NCBI GenBank assembly: GCA_017311185.1
Contig: JAESUZ010000753.1
Coordinates: 1,178,001 to 1,242,000, forward strand
DNA from: Proteles cristata cristata
Taxonomy: Eukaryota > Chordata > Mammalia > Carnivora > Hyaenidae
Reading direction: 5' to 3'
Length of the DNA: 64,000 nt
Positions 25,265-36,790 of the stretch are shown here, piece after piece (position 1 is the stretch's first letter; each line of letters starts with the position of its first letter). Made by a program: the position numbers and the translations under genes. The notes under the pieces are model-generated. The model saw only the letters and a program-made list of their open reading frames with translations, did not search any database and was not told the DNA's origin.

Positions 25265-25637
25265 TACTATGTTTACTTTCTTTCCCTGCTATTATCTTTA
25301 TCTTTTTTTTTCTTTCAACTTTTTAGTTGACCTAAAAAGGCCTAAATTTTTTATCATTAAAATATTTTCTATTTCCACTGAGATTTCTTTGGCCCAGAAA
25401 TTATGTGAAAGTGTACTGTTTAACTTCCAAACATGAGGATTTTTTAATTTATATTTTTATTATTTATGCAGAGCTTACTTCCACTGTAGTCACTAAAGGT
25501 AATCTGCATGTGAGTTTCAAACATCTGAAATGTATTTAAATTTCCTTTATGGCTTAGAATATGGTCAGCTTTTATAAATTTTCTGTGTATATTTTAGAAA
25601 ACTGCATATTCACCTTGGCAGTTGCAGTGTTTTGCGT

Positions 25638-25687
25638 GCACGTGTGTGTGTGTGTATGTATGTATATATATACACACACATATATAG
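25638..25687. repeat. Compound GT/GTAT/TA microsatellite
   Basis: Alternating purine-pyrimidine tract: GTGTGTGTGTGT, then GTATGTAT, TATATATA and CACACACA, with the CA end complementary to the GT start. Confidence 0.93.
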
Positions 25688-25984
25688 TTGTTAATTGTAT
25701 TAAGTTCTCCTCTATCCTTAGTGATTTTTTTGTTACTTGTTCTATCAGTTACTTGGAAAGATATATTAAAATCTCCCACTATGATTGTGGATTTGTGACT
25801 TTCTTCTTTTAGTTCTGTTTAAATTCAGCTTTGAATACGGAGAGCCTATATTATTGGGTCATGCAAATTAAGGCTATTATTTCTTCCTGAATAATTAAAC
25901 CTTTTATCATAATGAAATGACACTCTTTAACTCTAGTAATACTTCTCTCCCTAAAGTCTATACTGTGACATTTTTTCAGTTTTT

Positions 25985-26826
25985 TTTCTCCTTTATTGGA
26001 GTATAAGTGACAAATAAAAGTTGTGTATATTTAAGGTACACAACCTGGTGTTTTCATATACATATACATTGTGAAATAATAACCACAATCTAGTTAACTA
26101 ACATATCCACCACCTTGGATAGTTACCATTTTCTTTGTTTTTTCTTTTTTGTGTTAAAAACACTTAAGATCTACCATCTTAGCAAAAGTTCAAGTGTATA
26201 ATATGGTACTGTTAACAACAGTCCCATTGCTTTTCTATAGGTCTTCAGAACTTACTCATCTTGCATAACTGATTCCTTGTATATTTTGAGCAACATGTTT
26301 TCATTTCCCACTCCACCCAGACTTTGACAACCACCATTTTACTTTTTGCTTTTGTGAGTTTGACTAGTTTAGATTCCACATGTAAGTGAGATCATGTGAT
26401 GTTTGTCTTTCTGTGACTGGCTTATTACACTTAATAAGGATTAGAGCAGGATTTCCTACTTTTTTAAGACTAAATAGTTATGGGAGTGCAGGTATCTCTT
26501 TGAGATATTGGTTTTGTTTCCTTTGTATATATATTCAGAAGTGGTTTTCTGGATTATGTGGTAGTGCTATTTTTTTACTTTTTTGAGGACTGTTTATACT
26601 GTATTCCATAGTGGCTGTACCACTTTACATTCCCACCTACAGTGCACAAGGGTTCCCTTTCCTCCAAATCCTTCCCAATACTTGCTATCTTTTGGCTTTA
26701 GGTAATAGCCACTCTGACAGGTGTGAGGTGATATCTAGATATGGTTTTGGTTTGCATTTCGCTGATGATTAGTGTGATGCTAAGCACCTTTTTATGTACC
26801 TGTTGGTCATTTATACGTCCTCTTTT
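25985..26826 (-). mobile_element. Old L1 3' end, antisense (left part)
   Basis: Complement of an old L1 3' UTR (TTTATTGGAGTATAAGTGACA; CATATCCACCACCTTGGATAG) followed by the ORF2 C-terminal region (GGCTGTACCACTTTACATTCC; AGCCACTCTGACAGGTGTGAG). It is the host into which the young L1 at 26843 inserted; a short continuation follows from 28106. Confidence 0.82.
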
Positions 26827-26842
26827 AAGAAATTTCTGTTCA

Positions 26843-28089
26843 GACACTTCTCCAAAGAGGACATCCAGATGGCCAACAGACACATGAAATGATGCTCAGC
26901 ATCTCTCCTCATCAGGGAGATACAAATCAAAACCACACTGAGATACCACCTCATGCCAGTCAGAGTGGCTAAAATGAGCAAATCAGAGAACACAAGATGC
27001 GGGCGAGGATGTGGAGAAACGGGCACCCTCCTGCACTGTTGGTGGGAACGCAAACTGGTACAGCCCCTCTGGAAAACAGTGTGGAGGTTCCTCAGGAAAC
27101 TAACAATAGAACTCCCCTATGACCCAGCAATAGCACTGCTAGGAATTTACCCAAGGGATACAGAAATGCTGATACATAGGAGCACATGTACGCCAATGTT
27201 CATAGCAGCACTTTCCACAATAGCTAAAACATGGAAAGAGCCTAAGTGTCCATCAACGGACGAATGGATCAAGAAGATGTGGTTTATCTATACCATGGAA
27301 TACTACATGGCAATGAGAAACAATGAAATCTGGCCATGTGTAGCAACATGGATGGACCTTGAGGGTGTTATGCTGAGCGAAATAAGTCAGGCAGAGAAGG
27401 ACAAATATCATATGTGTGCACGTATAGGAGGATTAGGAGGAACTTGACGGAGGACCAAGGGGGAGAAGAAGGGGAAATGGTGGGGGAAAGGGAGAGAGGC
27501 AAACCATGAGAGACTCTTGAATGCTGACAAAAACTGAGGACTGGTGGATGTGGGAGGGAGGAAGGGTGGGCATGGAGGAGGGCACTTGTGGGGATGAGCA
27601 CTGAGTGTTATGTGGAAACTAATTTGACAATAAACTATTTGTAAAAAAAAAAAAACATGGAAAGAGACTAAGTGTTCATCATCGGACGAATGGGTCAAGA
27701 AGATGTGGTTTATCTATACCATGGAATACTACATGGCAATGAGAAACAATGAAATCTGGCCATGTGTAGCAACATGGATGGACCTTGAGGGTGTTATGCT
27801 GAGCGAAATAAGTCAGGCAGAGAAGGACAAATATCATATGTTTGCACGTATAAGAGGATTAGGAGGAACTTGACGGAGGACCAAGGGAGAGAAGAAGGGG
27901 GGAAATGGTGGGGGAAAGGGAGAGAGGCAAACCATGAGAGACTCTTGAATGCTGACAAAAACTGAGGACTGATGGATGTGGGGGGGGGTGGGCATGGAGG
28001 AGGGCACTTGTGGGGATGAGCACTGGGTGTTATGTGGAAGCTAATTTGACAATAAACTATTTGTAAAAAAAAAGAAAAGAAAAGAAAAA
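26843..28089 (+). mobile_element. Young L1 with duplicated 3' end, single TSD
   Basis: 5'-truncated L1 starting in the ORF2 C-terminal region. A 164-codon frame (26953-27447) runs to the natural ORF2 end, and the 3' UTR and poly(A) end at about 27655. A second copy of the last 413 bp (27230-27642) follows immediately at 27656-28066 with its own A-rich tail. A single TSD, AAGAAATTTCTGTTCA, at 26827-26842 and 28090-28105 encloses both. The two copies differ at few positions. Confidence 0.95.
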
Positions 28090-28105
28090 AAGAAATTTCT
28101 GTTCA

Positions 28106-28330
28106 TTTTGCCCATTTTTTGGTAGAAAATATATTATTAAATATTTGATTTTTCAGTTGTTTTAATTGAGGTAAATTTGATATATCATTAATTCATTTCA
28201 GGTATACAGCATAATGATTCCATAATTGTATATGCAAAATGATCACAATATATCCAGTTAATATCTATCACCATAAAAGTTACAAAAATTGTTTTTCTCA
28301 TGATTAGAACTTTCAAGATCCACTCTCCTC
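28106..28330 (-). mobile_element. Old L1 remnants, antisense
   Basis: The first 30 bp or so continue the old L1 interrupted at 26826. From about 28155, AATTGAGGTAAATTTGATATA and CAGGTATACAGCATAATGATT look like the 3' UTR complement of another old L1. Confidence 0.65.
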
Positions 28331-28334
28331 ACTA

Positions 28335-28861
28335 CTTACAGGTTTTTTTTTTCCTTTGCCCATCAACTATCAAATTGGGTTTGATATTTGTATAGTTTTA
28401 CCACCTTTTTATTGGCTAATGTTTCCATGGTATATTTTTGTCATCCTTTTGCTTATAACATTTCTGTATCTTTCTATATAAAGTGTGCAGCTATATCAGG
28501 CACCTCTGATGCCCTATCTTATATTCTCACAGCCCACCTTTTACTTGGCCATTGCTGCTGTAACCAACTTTGTGCCACTGTAATGTGTGACAACTCAGTG
28601 GGTGTGTCTGGCTTCCTGCCCAGGGACTCACCCACACACAGTGTGAAAGTATGGTGGAGTTAATACACTGGGCGGGGGGGGGGAGCGACTCATGACCAGT
28701 AGGGCACAGGATCTAGTGGACCGAAGCTCCCCACATATGCTTCTCCGAAGGCCCAGCAGTATGGAGGTCCCAGTCGTGGGTCCCAGTGACTAACTGGACA
28801 CTGTACCTTGATTGGCTCGCTCTCATCCTTTAGAGTCTCCCCAGGGTCCACTGCCAGCTTT
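28335..28861. other. AK5 intron, nothing recognised
   Basis: Locally GC-richer sequence with a G-run near 28672-28682. A 91-codon frame (28388-28663) has no recognisable family signature. Confidence 0.4.
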
Positions 28862-28954
28862 ATGGCTGCTTTCAGGCTACAAGACTGTATGGCCCAAAAA
28901 ACCTAAAATATCATTATCTGGTCCTTTACAAAAAAAAAAAATTGCTGACTCCTG
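28862..28954 (-). mobile_element. hAT-Charlie-type MITE fragment, antisense
   Basis: Complement reads CAGGAGTCAGCAATTTTT, then TTGTAAAGGACCAGATAATG and GGGCCATACAGTCTTGTAG, characteristic of a hAT/Charlie-type non-autonomous DNA transposon. The exact subfamily is not assigned. Confidence 0.7.
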
Positions 28955-29106
28955 TTCTAGGGATCACCACATACATCCTTAACTTAAGGTATTATGGAAT
29001 TCAATCTTTCTGCCACTTCCTGAATAAGACCTTAAAACAGGTGAATTTCCTGTCCCTGCCTTATGACAAATCTCTTCCTTAAATACCAAAAAATACTTTT
29101 AGTATT

Positions 29107-29323
29107 TTTAAAAAAGTTTTACTTATTTCTGAGAGAGAAAGGGAGAGACAGCGTGAGCAGGGGAGTGTCAGAGAGAGAGGGAGACACAGAATCTGAAACA
29201 GGCTCCAAGCTCTGAGATGGCTGTCAGCACAGAGCCGTACGCAGGGCTCGAACTCACAAACTGTGAGATCATGACCTGAGCCGAAATCAGACGCTTAACT
29301 GACTGTTCCACGCAGGTGCCTCT
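29107..29323 (-). mobile_element. CanSINE, antisense
   Basis: Full-length reverse copy: GAGAGAGAAAGGGAGAGACAG core, CTGAAACAGGCTCCAAGCTC, and head complement TCCACGCAGGTGCCTC. TSD not clear (possibly TTTAGTATTTTT / TTGGTATTCTTT). Confidence 0.92.
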
Positions 29324-29369
29324 TTGGTATTCTTTAATCTGGTCACTATTCATTTAGGTTGACCCATAT

Positions 29370-30320
29370 ATTTATCATTTCATTGTTCTTCATTTGTTCC
29401 CCTGGACCAACTTTTATCTTGGCTAATTTTTCTTCTACCTAAAGAATATTCTTTAATATTTCCATTAGTATAGAATTCTGATGACAGATTCTCTCAGTCT
29501 TTGAAAATATCTGTATTTGCTCTTAATTTTTGAATGATATAAAAATATCATTACATATAGAAACTGAGGCTGCCAGTTATTTTGTACTGACACTTTAAAG
29601 ATACCCTTTCATTGTTTTCTGGCTTTCATTGTTTCTTTTGAAAATGCAGCTGTTTTATTGTTGCTACTCTGAAGAGAATCTTTCATTTCTTCTTCTCTGG
29701 CTGCTTTAAAGGTTTTTGTTTGTTTGTTTTGATTTGGTCTTTTTGTCTGTCTAAACTTTTAGCAGTTTTATTATAATATGCTTAGATCTGAGTTTTTTGT
29801 TTATTCGTCTTGACTTTTATATTGCTTCTTGAATCTGAGGCGATATCATTTGTGAGTTTGGAAAATTCTTAGCTATTATATTGTCACAGATTGCCTCTTC
29901 ATTTTCTCTCTTTTTCTAGAACTTTCTTTTTTAAAATATTTTTATTTATTTCTAGGAGACAGAGAGACAGCGTGAGCAGCGGAGGGTCAGAGGGAGAGGG
30001 AGATACAGACTCCGAAATAGGTTCCAGGCTCTGAGCTGGCAGTCAGCACAGAGCCCGACGCAGGGCTCGAACCCACGAACCTCGAGATCATGACCTAAGC
30101 GAAAGTCGGACACTCAACCGACTAAGCCACCCAGGCGCCCCGGTCTTATTCTAGAACTTTCTAACCCTTCTCTTATATGTCTCTTTTGCTATATTCTGTA
30201 CTTTTCCAACTCCTCACTTCCCCTTGCTTTATTCTGGATGTTTACTTCTGCTCTTTTAGTTCCCTAGTTCTCTTTTAAGCTGAGCCTAATTGGCTGTTGA
30301 ATACATTTAATCACCGAATA
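29370..30320 (-). mobile_element. Old L1-type fragment, antisense (5' region)
   Basis: Words such as TTTCATTGTTTTCTGGCTTTCA, TCTCTGGCTGCTTTAAAGG and GGAAAATTCTTAGCTATTAT match the complement of the 5' region of old mammalian L1 elements. Strongly diverged; split by the SINE at 29930. Confidence 0.6.
29930..30141 (-). mobile_element. Young CanSINE, antisense
   Basis: Full-length felid-type copy (GCTCGAACCCACGAACCTCG; head complement AAGCCACCCAGGCGCCCC). TSD TCTAGAACTTTCT on both sides. Confidence 0.95.
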
Positions 30321-31074
30321 TAATGAGAATTTGGGGTTGTTCTAAAAGGATTTAGTCCTGTGAGGCTGGTTTACACATACTCTGATATAGCCCTTTAGGA
30401 GTCCAACCAAAAGGGGGCAGCAGTAGTAGTTTCTAGAACATCTCCTTAGTGGGACCCATATTCCAATTTTCCCCCCAGCCCCCTAGTCTGTTTAAAGTTC
30501 TGCCCAGAAATTATTTCCATGTTAAATGATAGTGAAGTACACTGATTTATCTTTTTTTTCCTTTGAGGACCTAATCTAGATTCTGTGATAATGCATTGTG
30601 TTCAATAAATGTTTAACGGGTGAAAGAAATAATTTATTTTACATTTTCACTGTAAGCAGAATAGGGAAGGAAATTTAAGCCCAATATTAGAAAGGACTAC
30701 CCAGTTATTAGAGCCTTCCCATAACAAAAAGGGATGTCTCATAACTAGTAGGTGCCTATCCCAAGAAATGTTCACAAGAACATTCAAGTTCAAATGTTCA
30801 ATTTTAAAAATCACTTGTCAAGAGACTGTGGAAATAATTACACATTTGGCATTAATCTGGGTCATTTAACCTCCCAAGTTTTTTCTATCCTTTAGTTTCT
30901 ATGATTCCAGTTTATGTTCCAGCTATGATATTCTATTTCTTTTCTTTTTTTACATTTAATTTAATTTTTTTAGTACTTTGCTTCCTGGTTTCTGACAGTG
31001 TGATCTGAATTATGGAGTGTAGGCCTTCTGACATGGTTTCATAAAAAATAGGCCAGTCAAAAATACTGACTGTT
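30321..31074. other. AK5 intron, nothing firmly recognised
   Basis: CAATAAATGTTTAACGGGTGA near 30603 resembles an L2 3' end. No exon or other repeat recognised. Confidence 0.4.
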
Positions 31075-31086
31075 AGGAACAGGGAG

Positions 31087-31087
<1 letters not shown>

Positions 31088-31119
<32 letters not shown>

Positions 31120-31289
31120 TTAGGTTTATTTATTTATTCTGAGAGAGAGAGACAGAGAAGAATCCCAAGCAGGTTCCACACTGTCAGCCCAGAGCCCAAT
31201 GTGGAGCTTAATCCCACAAACTATGAAATCATAACCTGAGCCAAAATCAAGCGTCAGATGCTTAACCAGCTAAGCCACACAGGTGCCCC
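31088..31289 (-). mobile_element. CanSINE, antisense, with (GTT)n tail
   Basis: The element's A-tail complement has become a (GTT)n microsatellite of about ten units (31088-31119). The body follows, with head complement AAGCCACACAGGTGCCCC. The 13 bp TSD AGGAACAGGGAGT is perfect at 31075-31087 and 31290-31302. Confidence 0.95.
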
Positions 31290-31770
31290 AGGAACAGGGA
31301 GTATCAAACAAGTTCTCTTGGCAGTTTGACTCAGTGAATATGTCTTTGCTTATCAAAGGCAGTCACAGGTTCTTTTTAACAGAGTAATTTAAGTCAATGG
31401 ACAGAGGAAGATTCACATGTCTATATAATGACAGAAAAAATTGATTTAGTTGATTCATTAGGAAAAATAATATCAGCAATTGAGAAATTTATTTCCATGT
31501 AGACAAAAGTAGTATCTGAATTTTTGTTCTCATTAATTTATTTATTCACTCATTCATTGAATCTGCAACTATATTTTGAGAACCTAGGGGAAGAAAAAGA
31601 ATACCAAGGATCCTCTTTGGTTGATGATGTTTTCAACGTTTCACAAGTGAATTTTATGAAAACTTTTTAGGGATTTCACATCTTTTGAGACAGAATGGTG
31701 TTTGCTTCTATTTTGGGAAAAAAACATAAACAATTCAAATATTTTTTTCCTTTAAAATGGGGTACCGTTG

Positions 31771-31999
31771 GGGCACCTGGGTGGCTCAGTTGGTAAAACG
31801 TCCAAATTTGGCTTAGGTCATGATCTTGTGGTTTGTGAGTCTGAGCCCTACGTCGGGCTCTGTGCTGACAGCTCCAGCAGAGCCTGGAGCCTGCTTCATA
31901 TTCTGTCTCTCTCTGCCCTTCCCCCACCCGCACTCTGTCTCTCACTCTCTCAAAAATAAACATTTAAAAAATTAAAAAATAAAATAAAATAAAATAAAA
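31771..31999 (+). mobile_element. CanSINE
   Basis: Head GGCACCTGGGTGGCTCAGTTGG and an (AAAAT)n-rich tail. TSD AAAATGGGGTACCGTTGG / AAAATGAAGTACTGTTGG, diverged at a few positions. Confidence 0.94.
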
Positions 32000-32348
32000 T
32001 GAAGTACTGTTGGATAAGGTGAGGCCCTAATGAAAGGACATATGTGGGGTTACTAGAAATCAGAAGAACACATTTGTGGCCGTGGTCACTATGTTGAGCA
32101 GTCAGCCTGTTACCCCTAGTTACTCTAGTCCTCACCAGTTCTACCTCGTATTCTTTTTCTATTTCTATATGTTGTCTAATTTATGCCAAAAAAAGATAAC
32201 AAGTTAACCACAGTTATCAAATTACATAGCTTTTCAGATTCACTTCAAAGTTATCTTTATCGAATATAAAGTTGCATTCATTGATCAAAACTCTTAGATA
32301 CTCTACTGAAGTTTTCTGTAAATCTAAAATTGCTTTTTAAAAAAATTT

Positions 32349-32571
32349 TCTTGAGGCACCTGGGTGGCTCAGTCGGTTAAGCCTCCGACTTCAGCTCAGG
32401 TCATGCTCTCAGGTTCGTGGGTTGGAACCCCGCATCAGGCTCTGTGCTGACAACTCAGAACCTGGAGCGTGCTTCAGATTCTGTATCTCCCTGTCTATCT
32501 GCCCCTCCCCCTCTCATGCTCTGTCTCTCTCTGTCTCAAAAATGAATAAAAAAACATTAAAAAATTTTTTT
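32349..32571 (+). mobile_element. CanSINE, left half of tail-to-tail pair
   Basis: Head GGCACCTGGGTGGCTCAGTCGG and A-rich tail ending in AAAAACATTAAAAAA. Its tail abuts the T-rich tail of the next, oppositely oriented SINE. Confidence 0.93.
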
Positions 32572-32786
32572 GTTTTCTTAACATTTGCTCACCTTTGAGA
32601 GACAGGGAGAGAGACAGAGTGTGAGCGGGGAAGGGGCAGAGAGAGAGAAAGGTACAGAATCTGAAGGAGGTTCCAGGCTCTGAGCTGTCATCACAGAGCT
32701 CGATGCAGGGCTTGAACCCACAGACCACGGGATCATGACCTGTGCTGAAATCGGATGCTTAACCGACTGAGCCACGCAGGTGCCTC
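32572..32786 (-). mobile_element. CanSINE, right half of tail-to-tail pair
   Basis: Reverse copy with head complement CCGACTGAGCCACGCAGGTG. The only visible TSD, TCTAAAATTGCTTTTT, lies outside both elements (near 32323 and 32786), so one SINE probably entered the tail of the other. Confidence 0.92.
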
Positions 32787-32895
32787 TAAAATTGCTTTTT
32801 TAAAGTCTTTTAATTAAAAAACATAATAAAGAAAAATGCAATTTTATTCAAAGCTGAAAAAGTCTTATATAAATTTCAAGCTGTGTCTAATAATT

Positions 32896-33112
32896 TTTTT
32901 AAAGTTTTTAATGTTTTATTCATTTCTGAAAGAGAGAGAGACAGCATGAGCAAGCGAGGGTCAGAGAGAGGGAAACACAGAATGTGAAACAGCCTCCAGG
33001 CTGAGCTAGCTGTCAGCACAGAGCTGAACACGGGGCTCGAACCCATGAAACCGTGAGATCATGACCTGAGCCAAAGTTGGACACTTAACCAATTGAGCTA
33101 CCCAGGCACCCC
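32896..33112 (-). mobile_element. CanSINE, antisense
   Basis: Full reverse copy with head complement TGAGCTACCCAGGCACCCC. Short TSD TCTAATA on both sides. Confidence 0.92.
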
Positions 33113-33700
33113 TCTAATATTTCAAAACCTAATGGTAAAAGACAAAATATAGTGGTGATTACAGATATGAATCTATCCATGACTTCATTGTGTTATGTAG
33201 GGAGAAACTTTTATTATAGTCTGAAACAAAACACAAAATGTATTAAAGTAAACCATTTCATTTGTTTAAATGCAGAATGCAAGAATTTCAATACAAAATT
33301 CAAGAATTTAAAAATTCAAGAAGTTTTTATCTGAATTTAATACTAAACTAGTAATTCAGCGTTTTTTCCATATTTTCACACACATCATTACCAAACCAAG
33401 CATGATATAATATTTTATTTGTCAAAACTGTCTTCTTCCTAATATAATTTATTTAAAGTAAATTTAAAAGAATGCCATTTTTTATATTGAGTGAGGCCAA
33501 ATATTACCAAAGATTTTATTAAACATAAATTTAACAATATAATATTTGATAGAATAAAGATTTTTAACTTCAGATAATCTCTTTATCATATATCACACCA
33601 AAGTCACGAAGTGTTTTTCTGAATAATTAAGGCTTCTCAAAAGCTATTTAGAAGTTATTATTTTTTTTAATTAAGAAGTAACTAAACTACAAAGATAGAA
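33113..33700. other. AK5 intron, nothing recognised
   Basis: AT-rich sequence with no repeat or gene signal that I can support. Confidence 0.45.
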
Positions 33701-33701
33701 G

Positions 33702-33830
33702 GCCTCTTATTTTACAGGTGAGGAAATTGAGGCTCGGAAAAAAGGAATCATTTGCTCGAAAGACAAAAATTAATAGAGGGCAGATACTAGATTCAAATTC
33801 AGGATGATCTGATTCTAAAGTTTATGCTCT
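33702..33830 (-). repeat. MIR, antisense
   Basis: TATTTTACAGGTGAGGAAATTGAGGC is the MIR core complement, followed by a diverged 5' part. The CanSINE at 33832 inserted at its edge. Confidence 0.85.
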
Positions 33831-33831
33831 T

Positions 33832-34060
33832 GGGGCGCCTGGGTGGCTCATTCGGTTAAACATCCGACTTTGGCTTGGGTCATGATCTCGCAGTCTGTGG
33901 GTTCAAGCCCCACATCAGGCTCTGTGCTGACAGCTCAGAGCCTGGAGCCTGCTTCGGATTCTGTGTGTCCCTTTCTCTCTACTCCTCCCCCTCTCGCTCT
34001 CTGTTTCTGTCTCTCAAAATAAAATAAAGACATACAAAAATAAAAATAAAATAAAACAAA
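33832..34060 (+). mobile_element. CanSINE
   Basis: Head GGGGCGCCTGGGTGGCTCAT and AAAATAAAATAAAGACATAC tail. The flanks AAGTTTATGCTCTT and AAATTCATTCTCTT form a diverged TSD. Confidence 0.94.
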
Positions 34061-34393
34061 ATTCATTCTCTTAATCACTGATGCTAATGTATGGCTTACA
34101 CAACGGCAGTGGGAACTGGAAGAAGGGGAGTATGAGTGGTATTTCAAAGACAAAGTCCCTAGGCAGTGCTGATAGCTTGGAGACAGGAAAGTTTTGATTA
34201 GTAAAGGTTAGAAATGATACTAAGGCTTCTAACTAAGAGATTTAGGAAAGTAGTGTTGCTACCATATTAAATACCATAAAAATAAAATAAATAAATAAAT
34301 GAGCAGTATAAGATTTTCATTTAGGGGAAGATGATGCTGAAATTGATTTTGGCCTTGCTAAATCACAAATAACATTAAGACTTACAGGTAGAG

Positions 34394-34626
34394 GGGCACC
34401 TGAGTGGCTCAGTCATTGAGTGTTCAACTCCTGATTTCGGTTCACATCATGATCCCATGGTCGTGGAATCCAGCCCCATGTCAGGCTCTGCACTGCGTGC
34501 GGAGCCTGCTGGGGATTCTTTCTCTCCCTCTGCCCCTCTCCCCTGCTCTCTCTTGCTCTCTCTCAAATAATAATAATTATAAGAGCCTTTAAAAAAAAAA
34601 AAAAAAAAACCTTACCAAAAAAGAAA
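34394..34626 (+). mobile_element. CanSINE
   Basis: Head GGGGCACCTGAGTGGCTCAG and a long poly(A) stretch. TSD CTTACAGGTAGAG at 34381-34393 and after the tail at about 34628-34640. Confidence 0.95.
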
Positions 34627-34929
34627 CCTTACAGGTAGAGCATCATACAAGGCATTTGAAATACAGGACTTGGATTCCGTTGAAAGTCAGTGCTGAAATT
34701 GTAGATTCAGGATCCATCCACTAAGGGTAGTGGTTGAAAACAGCGGTAAAAGAGAACTGAGGAATGAGAGGAGAATGCGAACCTGAAGACCTAAAAACAT
34801 GATCTAAGGAAGGCACCCACTCATGGGCTTAAGGAGGAAAAAATGTGAGGAAAGAAAATAAATAAATAAATAGCAAAAAGTTAAGAGAGAACCAGGACAA
34901 CCTACACTCATGAAAGCCAAGAGATCATA

Positions 34930-35145
34930 AATATGGCTAAACTTTACTGAGCACTTACCATGTGCTATGTATTTCATATACATTATCTTACTTAATCTTT
35001 ATAGTAACTTAGCAAGGTAGGTCTGTATATCTTTCTTGATAGATGAAGACAGAAGCTTTAACAGAATTAAGCCATATGCCTATCACTCAGCTGGCACGTC
35101 CTACGGCAAACACTGGAGCACACATTGCCAGCCTCCAGAGTCTGT
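34930..35145 (-). repeat. MIR, antisense
   Basis: TTACTGAGCACTTACCATGTGCTATG is followed by ATTATCTTACTTAATC and the core complement. An almost full-length MIR. Confidence 0.85.
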
Positions 35146-35397
35146 TTTCCAACCGGTAATCTCTAATGCGTACCAGGCAAAACACTGTGATGTGGGAAGA
35201 AAATGTTAGAATTACCATTATTATATCTCATTCTTTTTTAATTGTATTTCTTGTGTATGTTTTATAACATGCATCCCATATTAGTATGGCAATGTGTGCT
35301 TATTTTCTAAATTAATAAGTATGTATTTATTGCGGTATATGCCCAAATGATATACTAATGTAAGGATGCAAGAAAAATTGAAATCATTTATTTTTAA

Positions 35398-36006
35398 ATT
35401 TTTTTTATTTTTTAATATAGATTATTGTCGTTGGTTTCCATACCAACAAGTGCTCATCCCGACAAGTATCCTCCCTTCATGCCCTTACCCATTTTCCCCT
35501 CTCCCCCACCTCCTTCAACTCTCAGTTTATTCTCAGTATTTAAGAGTTTCTTATGGTTTGCCTCCCTCCCTCTCCTTAACTATTGTTTCCCCTTCTCCTC
35601 CCCCATGGTCTTCTGTTAAGTTTCTTCTGTTCCACATATGAGTGAAAACATATGGTATCTGTCCTTCTCTGCCTGACTTATTTCTCCCAGCATAACACCC
35701 TCAAGGTCCATCCATGTTGCTACAAATGACCAGATTTCATTCTTTCTCATTGCCGTGTAGTAATCCATTATACAGATAAACCACATCTTCTTGATCCATT
35801 CGTCAGTTGATGGACATTTAGATTGTTTCCATGATTTGGCTTTTGTTGAGAGTGCTGCTGTGGACATTGGTGTACATGTGCCACTATGCATCAGTACTCC
35901 GGTCTCCCTCAGTTAAATTCCAAGCAGTGCTATTGCTAGGTCATATGGGAGTTCTATTGCTACTTTTTGAGGAACCTCCACACTGTTTTCCAGAGTGGCT
36001 GCACCT
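35398..36006 (-). mobile_element. L1 3' end, antisense, 5'-truncated
   Basis: 3' UTR complement followed by the ORF2 C-terminal region. A 91-codon reverse frame (35616-35891) includes [20 protein letters not shown]. Intermediate divergence. It ends abruptly at GAGTGGCTGCACC. Confidence 0.9.
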
Positions 36007-36229
36007 GGAATCATTTCTTTAAACCACTATACAAAACTGCCATTTTGTCTTGTCGCATCTTCAGCAAGAAACATATTCATTTTCTATGGCTATGTTGTCT
36101 TTTAAATGCAGTACTAGTTGTATTTGAGTTAAAGAAGAACTGTTTATTTCATAGGTTGTTTTCAAGTCATTCGCTGGTATTTTCAGAAATTTGTGATGGC
36201 TTTGGGGTTACTTGGCTCTTTATAATAGT

Positions 36230-36395
36230 AGAAGGAACAGACAGACCTGGGTTCAAATATCAGCTTTGACCTTACTGACAATGTGACCTCAGACAAGTAC
36301 CTCATTTCTCAGAGCCTCAGTTTATTTATCTGTAAACTGGAGATAATATTAACCTTGCAGAGTATTGCAAATTTTAGCAATACCATAAGAAAATA
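36230..36395 (+). repeat. MIR
   Basis: CAGACCTGGGTTCAAAT, then TGTGACCTCAGACAAGTAC and GCCTCAGTTTATTTATCTGTAAACTGG: MIR in sense orientation. Confidence 0.88.
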
Positions 36396-36790
36396 AGCTA
36401 GCCCTGAGATTTGCATACTGTCAATACTTCTAAAAGGGCAGCAAATAGCACTAATAGAAGAGTACTTATTTACTGTAGACAATATCTGTGGCCCAATAGT
36501 CATGTCCCCTCTAAAATCAGGGATTTTACAATATATCTTTGGCAAAGTTTTACCTATATTGCTTTTATTCAACCTAGAAACTTGTTTGAACATAGACAAA
36601 AAGCATTTTCCAGAAATATGGAAGCCACTGCATACAGCTCTGTATGCAGCCATTTAAATGAACCTACATCAGAGATGCAGGTTTTCCTGGATATAAAAGT
36701 TATGTATACTATACTGTAGTCTATTGAGTGCACAGTAGCATTATGCCTAAAAAACAGTATTTACATATCTTAATTTAAAAATAATTTTTT

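Larger units (their letters stand above)
23490..25980 (-). mobile_element. Old L1 ORF2 region, antisense, interrupted by three SINEs
   Basis: Complement of L1 ORF2. The reverse transcriptase region lies around 23490-24450 and the region toward the endonuclease around 24650-25980 (GTTTAACTTCCAAACATGAGG; CACTATGATTGTGGATTTGTG; CCTTTTATCATAATGAAATG). Many stops and indels. CanSINEs at 23878, 24468 and 25034 split it. Confidence 0.8.

Noticed and set aside
36309..36719. Two open frames of 102-114 codons on opposite strands
   Set aside because: They overlap each other, a MIR and the left edge of Tigger1. No coding signature.
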